This document shows positions 24,730-33,645 of a stretch of DNA of 39,423 bases, in pieces; the stretch's first letter is position 1; each line of letters opens with the position of its first letter. The stretch is from positions 1-39,423 of the forward strand of contig CAZRHH010000024.1 of NCBI GenBank assembly GCA_964599885.1. The letters are read 5' to 3'. The position numbers and the translations under genes are program-made. This DNA comes from CAZRHH01 sp964599885 (GTDB taxonomy: Bacteria > Chloroflexota > Dehalococcoidia > DSTF01 > JACRBR01). The notes beneath the pieces were generated by a model. That model searched no databases and was not told where the DNA came from. It saw only the letters and a program-made list of their open reading frames with translations.

Positions 24730-25375
24730 GGCGCCATTTGAATACGTGAAGACCCACGTGAAACCTCTGCGTGACAAGAATCGCGATGCGCAGCGTAGGC
24801 GTTTCTGGTGGCGGCACGGGCGAGCCGGAACTGACCTACGGGCCGCCGTCGCAGGAAAGAAGCGACAACTTGCCACGCCGGAGATCGCGAAGCATCGTCT
24901 GTTTGTCTGGATTACTGCGGACACAGTAGCGACAAACACCGTCGAGTTATTTGCCCGCAGCGACGATTACTCCTTCGGCGTGCTGCACTCGCGCGCGCAT
25001 GAGGTGTGGGCGCTCCTCATGGGGACGCAGCTGGAGAACAGGCCGCGCTACACGCCCACGTCGTGCTTCGAGACGTTCCCGTTCCCGCATGCAACGAAAG
25101 AGCAGCAACGGGCGATCTCGCTCGGCGCGAAAGACCTCAATGAACACCGCGAACGCTGGCTCAACCCCGAGGGCATGATCGGCGCCAAAGAATTGGCGAA
25201 GCGCACGCTGACAAACCTCTACAACGAACGCCCCACCTGGCTCGCGAACGCCCACCGCACGCTCGACGAAGCCGTCTTCGCCGCCTACGGCTGGAGCGAG
25301 GCGCCGGACGATCTGGCGGACGCGGAAATCGTGACGCGGATCTTGAAGCTCAATTTGGAGCGAGAGGCAGTGTGA
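24722..25375 (+). CDS. MmeI-type restriction-modification protein, C-terminal part (frameshifted continuation)
   Basis: 217 residues from a nominal ATG at 24722, with family homology beginning upstream in this frame at about 24675 (WSIIDFRQRTLEEAAMYEAP). It contains motifs typical of the end of MmeI-like recognition domains (FEYVKTHVKPLRDKN, KHRLFVWITADTVATNT, FGVLHSRAHEVWAL, RYTPTSCFETFPFP) and the helical C-terminal domain. With the preceding part the chain would be about 950 residues, close to MmeI's 919. It overlaps the upstream ORF and has no good ribosome site. Without it the enzyme probably cannot choose its target, so the system is likely off unless the slip is corrected, reversible or a sequencing error. 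Confidence 0.85.
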   Translation: MYEAPFEYVKTHVKPLRDKNRDAQRRRFWWRHGRAGTDLRAAVAGKKRQLATPEIAKHRLFVWITADTVATNTVELFARSDDYSFGVLHSRAHEVWALLMGTQLENRPRYTPTSCFETFPFPHATKEQQRAISLGAKDLNEHRERWLNPEGMIGAKELAKRTLTNLYNERPTWLANAHRTLDEAVFAAYGWSEAPDDLADAEIVTRILKLNLEREAV

Positions 25376-25456
25376 GTCGAACGAACAACTCATGGTGTAT
25401 GGCGCTTGCGACGACACGGTAGAGCTGTCGCGGGCTGCCAAACGCATACTCGCCGC

Positions 25457-28222
25457 TCAGGCCGGTACAAGCAGGGGGTCGAGCTCCGTGATGCCGTCTT
25501 GCGGCGACACGAGGTTGTCCCTTGCCCATGTGAGAACCTCGGCCTCCTGGCTAAACAGGACGACCTGGCGATCGTGGCTCACCGCGTGCAGGACGTCGAG
25601 CACCGCCTGCCGACGGATCGGATCGCACTCCACGGTGACGTCGTCCAGGAGAAGCGGACAGACCTCTCCCGTGCGCGTCAGGTGCGTGGCCATGGCCATT
25701 CGCAACAGGAGGTAGATCTGTTCTGTGGTGCCGTGCGACAGCAGGCGCGCCTCGCGCAGCGGCCGGCCGGCGGCTTGAACGCGTACCGCCAGCGTCGCGG
25801 GATCGACCACCGCGTCGTGGTATCGGCCCGACGTTACCCGGGGCAGCCATTCGCGCAACGTGGCATTGAGCACCGGCGCGAGGTCTCGGTGCACCTCGTC
25901 CTGCGCCCGTTCCAGAAACTGCTTCGTTTCAGTCAACACGCGGTCAATGCCCTGGACCCGGGCGAGCTCGGCCTCGCACCGCGCGACCTCCTCCTCCGCC
26001 TCCGCGACGCTTGGCATGTCCCGCTGATACAGGTCGAGCGCGCCCTGCAGGTTGGCGAGCGCGGTCTGTGCCGACACGTCGGCCTCGCGCAGCTTCGTCA
26101 ACCGCGCCTCGGCGTCCATTCCTAGGACTACCGATTGGATGGCGGCAGGATCGAGGCCCGCCGCGATCTCCGCCGCTCGCGAGACACGCTGCTTCACCGC
26201 GGTTTCCAGATCCGTAAGGCTTCCGTCACCCAGCAACCCCTGCAGCTCGTACCAGCCCTTCCGCGCCGTCTCCCGCGCGTGCATTGACTCCGCCTGGCTC
26301 CGCTGCCAATCCCGGAGCCCGGAAGCGATGTCGTCGGGCAAATCGCTACGGACGTCTGCGAGGTGCCCTGCGTTGATGACGCGATCTTGCGCAGCGGCTC
26401 GTTCGGCCACTCGCTCGTCGTGCTCCTGTTCCAGCCGCGTCCGGTCTGCGAGCGCCCGCTCGAGCTGGGGCCGATGCGCCGCTTCGGTCGCCAGCGCCGC
26501 GCGAGCGGCACACTCTCTCGCGTACTGCGCGAACGCTGCTGCAGGGCCACCTTGCGCGGCGATTCCGCGCCCGTTGAGCGCCGCGGTGAGCCGCGCGCCC
26601 GCGTCGCTCGTCGTGTCTTGCAGCTGCGCGAGGAGTGCGAGCCAGCGTGCCTCGTCTTGCCCCTGCCCCTGAGCGCCTTCCACTCGCTCCGCAAGGTCGC
26701 GGAGGCTCCGGGCGTCCGTGGCAAGCCCGCGTCCGGCCGCCTCACGCCGTGCCGCCTCGCGGCGCTCTGCGATCGCGTCCACGGCAAAACGCTGCGTCCC
26801 GGCCGCGGATTCCGCCCCGCGCAGTTCCTGCAATGCCCCGGCACGCGCGGCTGCGCCCGTCTCGCGCAGTCCAACGCCGAGCGCCAGTGCTGCCGCGACC
26901 AAAAAGACGACGCCGACCGCCGCCGGGCCGATCGCCAGCATGAGCACACCGGCAGCCCCTAAGACCGCTGACACGAGCACGCCTCGGAGTCGTTTCGGAG
27001 GGCCGCTGGTGCGATCCAACTGCTTGTGAGCCGCAGCGAGGCGTTCGTCGGCTCGGGGATCGATATCCGGGTCCGGAAGGCCCAGCTCCTGCGCCAGCTG
27101 CCGTAGTTCGTCCTTTCCCAGGCCGGCACTCTCAACTACCGCCGGCCGCAGCGGTCGCTGCCGTTCGTGAGCCTCCAGAACCGATGTCGCGCTGTTGAGC
27201 GACTCCTTCGCGGCGAGGACCTCCGGCACCGGCTGGGTGTCCTCGGTCGGCGCCATCGGTAGGCCATCGAGCTCGGCCTGTAGGTCTGTGGCTGCACGCC
27301 CCGCCAATGCCTCGGCGCTCGGCCGGCGATCCCAAGCGTCTAACGCGGTCGCAACGCTCTCAACTAGCGCGTTGTTTTCGACCTCCTGCGGCGGCTCCGC
27401 AGGATACGTCTCCACAAGCTCGCGCGAGCGCGCCAACCGCTGCGCCAGCATCCCCGCCTCGGCGTGTTCCCATGCGGCCTCAAATAGCCGCCGATCCGCG
27501 TCCGCCTTCTCGGCATCGCCGCCCCGCCCTTCGATTTCCTCGACGCGGCAAAGGTACTCTGCGTGTGCCTCAGTTGCCCTGGCGAGCGCCGCTTGGGCCG
27601 AGCGGCTGTCGTTGGCTGCGTTCCGCAGCGGCCTCGTGCTATTCGAACGATCGAGGCCGATGTGTTCGCGCCGGTACTCGTCCAGCGCAGAGAGCGCCGC
27701 CGCTGCGGTCGCGTCCGCGCCTGCGGTAGCAGCGGCGCGCTGCAGATGCTCCTGGAGCGCGCCTGCATCGGCGGTGACGGCCAGAATGTCGGCTTGGCGC
27801 ACGCAGGCCGTGCTCACGAACGAACGCCGGTCCAGCCCAAGCCAGAGCGCGGCGTTCGGCGCGCCCTCGTCGATGATCTCCGACGAGTAGTCGCGGCCAA
27901 GATCGGCATCAAGCGCCGAGCAGTTCACGCGTCCGGCCAGATCGTGGTGCAGGCGAACGCGGCGCCCGTCCGCGAGACGGACCACGGCGGATACCTCCCA
28001 ACGATCGCCCTCCCACGGCTGGTGCCGCTCGGCGAATTCCTTGTCCTCCGTACGCTGGCCGGCGCCGCGGCGCATGCCACAGATCGCGACGTACAGCGCA
28101 GCGTGCCAGCTGGACTTGCCAGCCTCGTTTAGGCCGTACACGATAGTCATTCCCGGGGCGAGCTCGAGTGTCCTGCCGACAAACGGCCCGAACGCCTGGG
28201 CTTCGACTGACTCGATGCGCAT
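25457..28222 (-). CDS. YhaN-like AAA/SMC-type ATPase with central membrane helices
   Basis: 921 residues from ATG 28222, 1 nt after the phosphoesterase stop, with GGAGG inside that gene; an upstream start is possible. The N-terminal ABC half carries Walker A GLNEAGKS (30-37). A long coiled coil of Ala/Glu/Arg follows and is interrupted by two hydrophobic helices (about 414-452, GVLVSAVLGAAGVLMLAIGP and VGVVFLVAAALALGVGL). The C-terminal half has the signature SHGTTEQIYLLLRMA and Walker B LLLDDVTVECD. Membrane helices in the coil distinguish YhaN-like proteins from soluble SbcC and Rad50. It probably works with the adjacent nuclease on DNA ends at the membrane. It converges on the MmeI-type gene, suggesting a shared defence or repair island. 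Confidence 0.9.
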   Translation of the reverse strand: MRIESVEAQAFGPFVGRTLELAPGMTIVYGLNEAGKSSWHAALYVAICGMRRGAGQRTEDKEFAERHQPWEGDRWEVSAVVRLADGRRVRLHHDLAGRVNCSALDADLGRDYSSEIIDEGAPNAALWLGLDRRSFVSTACVRQADILAVTADAGALQEHLQRAAATAGADATAAAALSALDEYRREHIGLDRSNSTRPLRNAANDSRSAQAALARATEAHAEYLCRVEEIEGRGGDAEKADADRRLFEAAWEHAEAGMLAQRLARSRELVETYPAEPPQEVENNALVESVATALDAWDRRPSAEALAGRAATDLQAELDGLPMAPTEDTQPVPEVLAAKESLNSATSVLEAHERQRPLRPAVVESAGLGKDELRQLAQELGLPDPDIDPRADERLAAAHKQLDRTSGPPKRLRGVLVSAVLGAAGVLMLAIGPAAVGVVFLVAAALALGVGLRETGAAARAGALQELRGAESAAGTQRFAVDAIAERREAARREAAGRGLATDARSLRDLAERVEGAQGQGQDEARWLALLAQLQDTTSDAGARLTAALNGRGIAAQGGPAAAFAQYARECAARAALATEAAHRPQLERALADRTRLEQEHDERVAERAAAQDRVINAGHLADVRSDLPDDIASGLRDWQRSQAESMHARETARKGWYELQGLLGDGSLTDLETAVKQRVSRAAEIAAGLDPAAIQSVVLGMDAEARLTKLREADVSAQTALANLQGALDLYQRDMPSVAEAEEEVARCEAELARVQGIDRVLTETKQFLERAQDEVHRDLAPVLNATLREWLPRVTSGRYHDAVVDPATLAVRVQAAGRPLREARLLSHGTTEQIYLLLRMAMATHLTRTGEVCPLLLDDVTVECDPIRRQAVLDVLHAVSHDRQVVLFSQEAEVLTWARDNLVSPQDGITELDPLLVPA

Positions 28223-28223
28223 C

Positions 28224-29324
28224 TCAGTCCACCTCCAGATCTTTGCGGCCATCGAGCGCACGCAGTCCGGTCACGAGGATTCGGCGCTGCTCATCCTGGG
28301 TCAGCGCGGCCGCGTGCACGCGCCGCACGAACTCTCCCCGGACGGTGGGCTCGCCGGCGATCGCATCGAAGTCGTAGCCGGCGCGGACGCCGCTCACGAC
28401 CACCTGGAGCGCGTCGAGCACGCAGTCCACGCTTTCCAGCTCGCCGGGACGAAGATCGATCTGGGTGGCGAGCTCCCCCACGAGCGTTACCCGGGCGATC
28501 CCGCGGAGCCCTCGAGTCGCGGTCGCGATCTTCGTGCGTACATCCTGTTCACTCGCGGCGCCGCTCACGTCGACCTGGAGATCGTGCGCGTCGGTGACGG
28601 CGACCTTGGCGCGCTCCCGTTCGACCGTCCCGTCCTGCAGCACCGTGGCGATCACGGCGCCGCGGGCGCCATCCTCTCCGTAGGTCAGTGGGTCGGGATT
28701 GCCAGGATAGGTGAAGAGCTCGGCATCGCGCGGATGATGATAATGGCCGAGGAAGGCGTGCTGGAGCCCGGCGCGTCCGATCTGCGCCGCGTCGAACGGG
28801 GCATGCAGCGTCTTGTTCGCGCCTTCATCGTGAAACCAACCCCGCTCGGATCCGTGGAACAGAGCGAGATGGATCCCCGACCGGTCGATTTGGAAGTCCT
28901 CGAGGAACCCTGGCGTGTTCGCCGGCGCGCAATGCGCCGCTCCCCACAGCGTGAGGCCGTCGGCGAGCGAGACCGGTTGCAGACGATCGCTGCGGAAGAC
29001 GTGGACGTTCGGGCTCCAGTCGATCGTGTGGTACAGGCTCTGTGGCCCGTACCAATCGTGGTTCCCCGGCGAGAGAAAAACGCGGATCGGGCGCACGCGC
29101 TCGAATGCTGACTTCAGGAAAGCCCCAGTGTCCGGCGAAAACCTGTCGTGCTCGAACAGATCGCCACCGCAGAAAACTGCATCGGCGTTGACCTCCACCG
29201 CTAACTGAAGAATGCGGTCCAACGTGTCGCGCAGCGACCGCCGGCGCAGCCGCGCCACGCGGTTGTCCCCGGCGTAGATGAAGGCCGCGTCCAGATGGAG
29301 GTCCGAGAACAGGACAAGTTTCAT
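28224..29324 (-). CDS. YhaO/SbcD/Mre11-like metallophosphoesterase
   Basis: 366 residues with RBS AGGAG about 9 nt before ATG 29324. All calcineurin-type nuclease motifs are present: SDLHLD (7-12), GGDLFE, GNHDWY, an ALFHG histidine and GHYHH. The C-terminal 130 residues form a capping domain (VTLVGELATQIDLRPGELES). Such enzymes are Mn-dependent DNA exo- or endonucleases that act with an SMC-type ATPase. The partner gene follows with 1 nt between stop and start, as in yhaO-yhaN or sbcDC. Cytoplasmic, with membrane association likely through the partner. Confidence 0.92.
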   Translation of the reverse strand: MKLVLFSDLHLDAAFIYAGDNRVARLRRRSLRDTLDRILQLAVEVNADAVFCGGDLFEHDRFSPDTGAFLKSAFERVRPIRVFLSPGNHDWYGPQSLYHTIDWSPNVHVFRSDRLQPVSLADGLTLWGAAHCAPANTPGFLEDFQIDRSGIHLALFHGSERGWFHDEGANKTLHAPFDAAQIGRAGLQHAFLGHYHHPRDAELFTYPGNPDPLTYGEDGARGAVIATVLQDGTVERERAKVAVTDAHDLQVDVSGAASEQDVRTKIATATRGLRGIARVTLVGELATQIDLRPGELESVDCVLDALQVVVSGVRAGYDFDAIAGEPTVRGEFVRRVHAAALTQDEQRRILVTGLRALDGRKDLEVD

Positions 29325-29395
29325 CGCCGCTTCTCCTCATCGGCGGCTCGCGCGTCCAGGCCCTTATCCATGGAGGCGTGAGTCCGTCGCCGCGC

Positions 29396-29923
29396 TCACG
29401 GCGCTGCGCCCAGCTCGCAGAGCGCCGTGCCGTATGCACGAATCAAGTCCGCCAGCCCGAGCATGGTAGCGACCACTCGTCTCCATGCTGCTCCCAAAGA
29501 TACCCCCGACCATGCAGGCAGGGCGATAGTAACATGAGCCTCGCTGGTGGGGTCCCTTCCGAACCCCGAGATCTGCGGAGCCTGCTGTCCGAGCGCGTCG
29601 AGAATGACCGTCGGAAGATTGAACTTCTCCTGCAGTTCGAGACTCCATTGTTTGCGCAGCGACGCGGGGCAAATGACGAGCAGGCGCCGCCGCCGTTTCG
29701 CCCAATGCTGGCACAGCACCAGCCCCGCCTCGATCGTCTTCCCGAGCCCCACCTCGTCCGCAAGCACGACGCCCTTCCGGAGCGGCGATTCGAGCGCAAA
29801 CATGGCGGCGTCGATCTGGTGCGGGTTCAGGTCAACCGTGGCGTCGAACAACGACATGGAGAGCCGGCCAGTGCTGGCGGCCGGCCGGCGTCGCGTTAGC
29901 TCATCGGGCGATGTAGCGTGCAT
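29396..29923 (-). pseudogene. SNF2-family helicase, N-terminal fragment
   Basis: 175 residues. DELTRRRPA, then LFDATVDLNPHQIDAAMFAL, then ADEVGLGKTIEAGLVLCQHW (Walker A) and RLLVICPASLRKQWSLEL are the N-terminal RecA lobe of RapA/DrmD-like SNF2 helicases, which normally exceed 900 residues. After FNLPTVILDA, family similarity stops and about 65 unrelated residues follow to the stop. The DEAH box, the second lobe and everything beyond are gone. It is a deletion chimera, not a working helicase. Full-length relatives are frequent in DISARM-like and other defence islands, matching the MmeI-type and YhaON-like neighbours. Confidence 0.75.
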
Positions 29924-30106
29924 GATACGGTGTTGCCACGGACTCCCGTTGAATGCGGGAATGCTACGGGAACGAGGCATTAGGGGCATCAGACACGATG
30001 ACAACATCGTGTTCCGCGATCATATGTCACCTACTCAACTGAGTGCTGTTCGGAAGCGCGGAACTCGGAGGAGTGGACGGCAACTGGGCGCGATGCGTCG
30101 CGCAGA

Positions 30107-30565
30107 TTAGCCAGGCGCTGACGCGGCATCTCTCGTGCGTGCGGCGGCGAGGCGTGCCGCGTCGACGGCCATCATCATTACGACCAGCGACACGATAAGC
30201 CCGGTCTGCGCCGATGCGCGATTTGCGGACGACACCTGTGCCGGGTCAGTCTCGCCATGCTCATAGTCGTAGGTGACGCCTGAGAAGCTCGCCGTGCACG
30301 CGCCGATCGCCAGCACCGGGCCGAGGAGCACGGCGGCAGCCGCGCGCGGAAGCGCGCCGACGTAGAAGTAGCCAATGCCCCAAAACAGCACAGAGAACCA
30401 GAGAAGGAGTGCCCATCCCTGCGCACCCTGATCGCTCGCGCCGTTCGCGACGCACGCCCCCGCGCCGAGCAGCGGAATGCACTGAAGGAACGCTGCCCAG
30501 AATGCGCTCTTAGGCGTAATCCGTCGCTGATCGGGAGGTGTCCTCTCTACGGCTGACCCATGCAT
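30107..30565 (-). CDS. Small multi-pass membrane protein
   Basis: 152 residues. AGGAGG 5 nt before ATG 30565 is a strong site and overlaps the end of the upstream gene (stop at 30575), so the two form an operon. Three or four hydrophobic segments are visible: FWAAFLQCIPLLGAGACV, GWALLLWFSVLFWGIGYFYV, AAAAVLLGPVLAIGACTASF and TGLIVSLVVMMMAVDAARLA. The GYFYVG pattern and the Pro-Leu-Leu-Gly-Ala-Gly start recall TM2-like membrane proteins, but the match is loose. Function unknown. Confidence 0.75.
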   Translation of the reverse strand: MHGSAVERTPPDQRRITPKSAFWAAFLQCIPLLGAGACVANGASDQGAQGWALLLWFSVLFWGIGYFYVGALPRAAAAVLLGPVLAIGACTASFSGVTYDYEHGETDPAQVSSANRASAQTGLIVSLVVMMMAVDAARLAAARTRDAASAPG

Positions 30566-30574
30566 TCTGTCCTC

Positions 30575-31201
30575 CTAGCTTGTTGTGACCCACCACAGAC
30601 CGAAGCTGAAGAGCACCACATAACTGAACATCACGAAGATCGAGTAATCGCGAACGAAGGTCGTCGCCCAATGCCCTACGAGGGCGGCGACTGCCGCGAA
30701 CACCATCATGCGAAGCGCCCGCGCCGCGATGAATACAGGGATTACACGCCAGGGCGAGAGGTCGGCCCCGGCCGCCTCGACCGCCCAGACCTTGAACGAG
30801 ATCCCGCTCCATGGCTGCGCGAGGAACGCAGACACTCCGTCATCGGCGAGGCGGGCACGCGCGTCGACGATGTCGCCGTCGAAGACAAGCGGCAGCCGCG
30901 CGAGTACGTCATGGGCCGCGTCGGGAGCGGCGTACGCGAATCCCAGCATGACGATGCCGCCGGTCGCGGACCCAAGGATCGCCGCGCCCACGACTTGCCA
31001 GCGGCGGCTAGATACGGCGACCATCGGAACGAGCAGTGCGTCAGGGATAATGGGCCAGAACGTCGCTTCGGCCGCCGCCCAGACGAACATCACTGCGATG
31101 CCCCACCGGCTCGATACGAATTGTCGCCAGACATCGTAGGCGGCGCGGCACTCCCGGAGAAATGGCGCGTCGTCAGGCACGCCCTGCATCGAAGCTGTCA
31201 T
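30575..31201 (-). CDS. DedA/VTT-like membrane protein
   Basis: 208 residues from ATG 31201; in-frame upstream starts at 31252 and 31300 have no better ribosome site, so the start is uncertain. After a soluble N-terminus come AVMFVWAAAEATFWPIIPDA and SSRRWQVVGAAILGSATGGI, which match the EA-x-FxPIPxE..G-x-G core of VTT/SNARE-associated proteins. A re-entrant stretch (LAQPWSGISFKVWA) and two C-terminal helices (RALRMMVFAAVAALVGHWAT, VMFSYVVLFSFGLWWV) follow. VTT proteins scramble or transport lipids, and this gene diverges from a phospholipid-synthesis operon, which fits. The substrate is unknown. Confidence 0.75.
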   Translation of the reverse strand: MTASMQGVPDDAPFLRECRAAYDVWRQFVSSRWGIAVMFVWAAAEATFWPIIPDALLVPMVAVSSRRWQVVGAAILGSATGGIVMLGFAYAAPDAAHDVLARLPLVFDGDIVDARARLADDGVSAFLAQPWSGISFKVWAVEAAGADLSPWRVIPVFIAARALRMMVFAAVAALVGHWATTFVRDYSIFVMFSYVVLFSFGLWWVTTS

Positions 31202-31321
31202 AGCGCCATTCTCGGCTGGCGGCGACGCCGCGGCATCGTGCGTTTGTACCATGTCGTGGCGAGTAAAGTGGTTCATTCGACAGGCGAGGCGCTCGACCAA
31301 CTTAACCTATACTTCGCCGAT

Positions 31322-31966
31322 ATGACGGACAGGCGACCGATCCCTTCGCGACAGAGTGGCTGGGCCAGGCGCGTGGCGAAGGCGCTCGCCGATGCCGGCA
31401 TCTCCCCCAATGCGATCTCCATTGTGAGCACCGTGATCGCGGGACTCGGTGCGGCGTGTCTCGTAGCTAGTCGGGATGCCGACACCGCCCTCCGTACGGG
31501 GCTCCTGCTCGCGGCGGCAGCCAGCATCCCCACACGACTTCTCTGCAACCTCTTCGATGGCATGGTCGCGGTCGAGCACCTCAAGGGCTCGAAAGCGGGC
31601 GAGGTCTTCAACGAGCTGCCCGATCGGATCTCGGATGCGCTGTTGCTCGTGAGCGCAGGCTACGCCGTTGCCCGGTTCGGTTGGGCATCGGATCTCGGCT
31701 GGGCGGCGGCCTTCCTCGCTGTTATGACTGCGTATATCCGAACACTCGGCTCGTCCCTGGGCGTGGGTGCGGACTTCTCCGGGCCACTCGCGAAGCAGCA
31801 GCGGATGATCCTTCTTGCGATAGCGTGCATCCTCGCGACGTTCGAGGTTCTGGTTGATGCAACTGACATCGCGATCACGAGCGCGCTCGTTGTGATTACG
31901 GCTGGCACCGCCTTGACCGCCCTGCTGCGGGCGGGGCGCCTCATCCACAGGCTGGAAGCGCGATGA
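31322..31966 (+). CDS. CDP-alcohol phosphotransferase family protein
   Basis: 214 residues with several membrane helices. The usual CDP-alcohol motif (D-x2-DG-x2-AR ... G-x3-D-x3-D) appears as N-L-F-DG-M-V-AV ... GEVFNELPDRISD. The second half is intact, but the first Asp is Asn and the Arg is Val. I associate this variant with a subfamily encoded beside acyltransferase and CdsA genes, as here, so it may be a genuine variant rather than decay. It should transfer an alcohol or polyol phosphate to or from a CDP-linked lipid. TATACT at 31307-31312 may be its -10 box, giving a very short leader. Open frame upstream of 31322 is antisense to the DedA-like gene and was not included. Confidence 0.85.
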   Translation: MTDRRPIPSRQSGWARRVAKALADAGISPNAISIVSTVIAGLGAACLVASRDADTALRTGLLLAAAASIPTRLLCNLFDGMVAVEHLKGSKAGEVFNELPDRISDALLLVSAGYAVARFGWASDLGWAAAFLAVMTAYIRTLGSSLGVGADFSGPLAKQQRMILLAIACILATFEVLVDATDIAITSALVVITAGTALTALLRAGRLIHRLEAR

Positions 31967-32565
31967 TCTCTTCCATCGTTGCGTTTGCGGTGCGAGTGTT
32001 GCTCGGTCCCGCTGTCCGGCACAGCGGTGCGTTGGTGGGTGCACCGCCGCGCGTTTTCTTCGCGAATCACAGCAGCCACCTTGATTTCCTCGTCATATGG
32101 GCGCTGCTCCCAGCGGACGTGCGCCGTCACGTGCGCCCGGTGGCTGCGCGCGACTACTGGTCGCAAGGACGGGTCCGGCGGTTCATCGCCGGGCGCTTCT
32201 TTGGCGGGCTGATGATCAGCCGGAGTGGTGGCCCGGAAGGCGATAACCCAGTCGCGCAGATGCTCTCGGTGCTCAGCGCCAACGAATCGCTCATTCTGTT
32301 CCCCGAAGGCACGCGCGGAAGCGGCGAGTCCGTGCAGCCCTTTCGCGCAGGCCTGTTTCACGTGTACGAGGCGACTCCCACGGCTGAGTTTATTCCCGTG
32401 TTCCTCGAAAACCTCAATCGCGTATTGCCGAAGGGCGAATTCCTGCCGGTGCCTTTGCTGAGCTTCGTCACGTTCGGAGCACCTCTTGCGCGAGTGCCCG
32501 GCGAGGCGAAGGGAGCATTCCTTGAGCGCGCTCGCGCGGAATTGACGGCGCTGGAGGCGCGCTGA
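31963..32565 (+). CDS. plsC: 1-acyl-sn-glycerol-3-phosphate acyltransferase (PlsC family)
   Basis: 200 residues. It starts inside the stop of the preceding gene (ATGA overlap), so it is translationally coupled. Acyltransferase block I NHSSHLD carries the catalytic His-x4-Asp, block III is FPEGTRG, and block IV is near EFIPVFLEN. An N-terminal hydrophobic stretch (IVAFAVRVLLGP) would hold it on the inner face of the membrane. It makes phosphatidic acid, the substrate of the CdsA encoded next. At 200 residues it is at the short end for the family, but all motifs are present. Confidence 0.92.
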   Translation: MISSIVAFAVRVLLGPAVRHSGALVGAPPRVFFANHSSHLDFLVIWALLPADVRRHVRPVAARDYWSQGRVRRFIAGRFFGGLMISRSGGPEGDNPVAQMLSVLSANESLILFPEGTRGSGESVQPFRAGLFHVYEATPTAEFIPVFLENLNRVLPKGEFLPVPLLSFVTFGAPLARVPGEAKGAFLERARAELTALEAR

Positions 32566-32568
32566 CCG

Positions 32569-33513
32569 ATGGAGATGGATCGCGAACTCGGCTATCTCGT
32601 CGGTGGCGTTGTGGCGGTGCTTGTGTTCGCGGCGACCGCCGGGCAAGTGCTCTCCCGCCGCGCCCGATCGGACGCCGCAAAGGCTACTATCGCGAACCTG
32701 AACGCGCGCATTGCTGCGTGGTGGGCGATGTGCGCAGTGTTTGGGCTTGCGCTCTTCACCGCCGGCATCGGATCGATCGTGCTGTTCGGCATCGTTTCGT
32801 TTCTCGCGCTGCGAGAATTCGTCACGGTGACATCGTCGACCCGTTCCGATCACCGGATGCTGTTTCTAACGTTCTTTCTGATCACGCCACTCCAGTACTG
32901 GTTCGTCGCTGACAAGTGGTACGGGATGTTTGCGATCTTCATCCCCGTGTATGCGTTCCTCTTCTTGCCGATTACAAATGCATTCAGCGGCGATACGCAT
33001 CGCTTTCTCGAACGGACGGCGAAAACGCAGTGGGGGCTCATGCTCTGTGTCTATCTCGTGAGCCACGCCCCAGCGATCCTCGTCATGCTCGACATCCCTG
33101 GGTACGCGGATCAGAACGGGAAGTTGTTGCTATATTTCGTGATCGTCGCGCAGGCGAGCGATGTGCTGCAGTACATCTGGGGAAAGCTGGTCGGACGCAC
33201 GGCGATCGCCCCGAACATCAGCCCCAACAAGACATGGGAAGGCTTCATCGGTGGCGTCGCGTGCGCGGTTCTTCTCGGCACGCTGCTCTGGTGGGCGACG
33301 CCATTCAATCCGTGGCAGAGCGCGCTCATGTCACTAGCGATCGCGCTGATGGGCTTCCTCGGTGGCATCACGATGTCGGCGATCAAACGCGATAGCGGGG
33401 TGAAGGACTACGGATCAGCGATCCCGGGGCACGGCGGTATTCTCGACCGTATAGATTCACTGTGCTTCGCCGCGCCGATCTTCTTTCATCTCACGCGATA
33501 CTACTTCGGCTGA
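32569..33513 (+). CDS. cdsA: Phosphatidate cytidylyltransferase
   Basis: 314 residues, about eight hydrophobic helices. The C-terminal CdsA signature is clear: SAIKRDSGVKDYGSAIPGHG then GILDRIDSLCFAAP, including the metal-binding Asp residues; PNISPNKTWEGFIGG precedes it. It makes CDP-diacylglycerol from phosphatidic acid and CTP. It starts 3 nt after the plsC stop. The three genes thus cover acylation, activation and head-group transfer, which makes their co-transcription coherent. The N-terminus is longer than in minimal CdsA proteins, as in the group also containing PssA-linked cytidylyltransferases. Confidence 0.93.
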   Translation: MEMDRELGYLVGGVVAVLVFAATAGQVLSRRARSDAAKATIANLNARIAAWWAMCAVFGLALFTAGIGSIVLFGIVSFLALREFVTVTSSTRSDHRMLFLTFFLITPLQYWFVADKWYGMFAIFIPVYAFLFLPITNAFSGDTHRFLERTAKTQWGLMLCVYLVSHAPAILVMLDIPGYADQNGKLLLYFVIVAQASDVLQYIWGKLVGRTAIAPNISPNKTWEGFIGGVACAVLLGTLLWWATPFNPWQSALMSLAIALMGFLGGITMSAIKRDSGVKDYGSAIPGHGGILDRIDSLCFAAPIFFHLTRYYFG

Positions 33514-33645
33514 ACGTACGCGCTCACTCACGCTTGCGCGGGCGGCATCGCGTACAACGCACAGCCGAGGTCCACCAGATGCCGGGGAAGCTAGACGAAG
33601 CACCACCATTGTTTGATCGTGCCGGCTGTGCGAGTCCTCTGCTCG

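Noticed and set aside
28041..29111. Long plus-strand open frame of 356 codons
   Set aside because: It is antisense to the phosphoesterase and YhaN-like genes, whose motifs are intact; the frame mirrors their codon bias.
30560..31321. Upstream extension of the CDP-alcohol transferase frame
   Set aside because: It is antisense to the DedA-like gene, Arg/His-rich and unlike the family; homology starts at 31322.
31660..32853. Long minus-strand open frame of 397 codons
   Set aside because: Antisense to the phospholipid operon, Arg/His-rich, with no domain or ribosome site.
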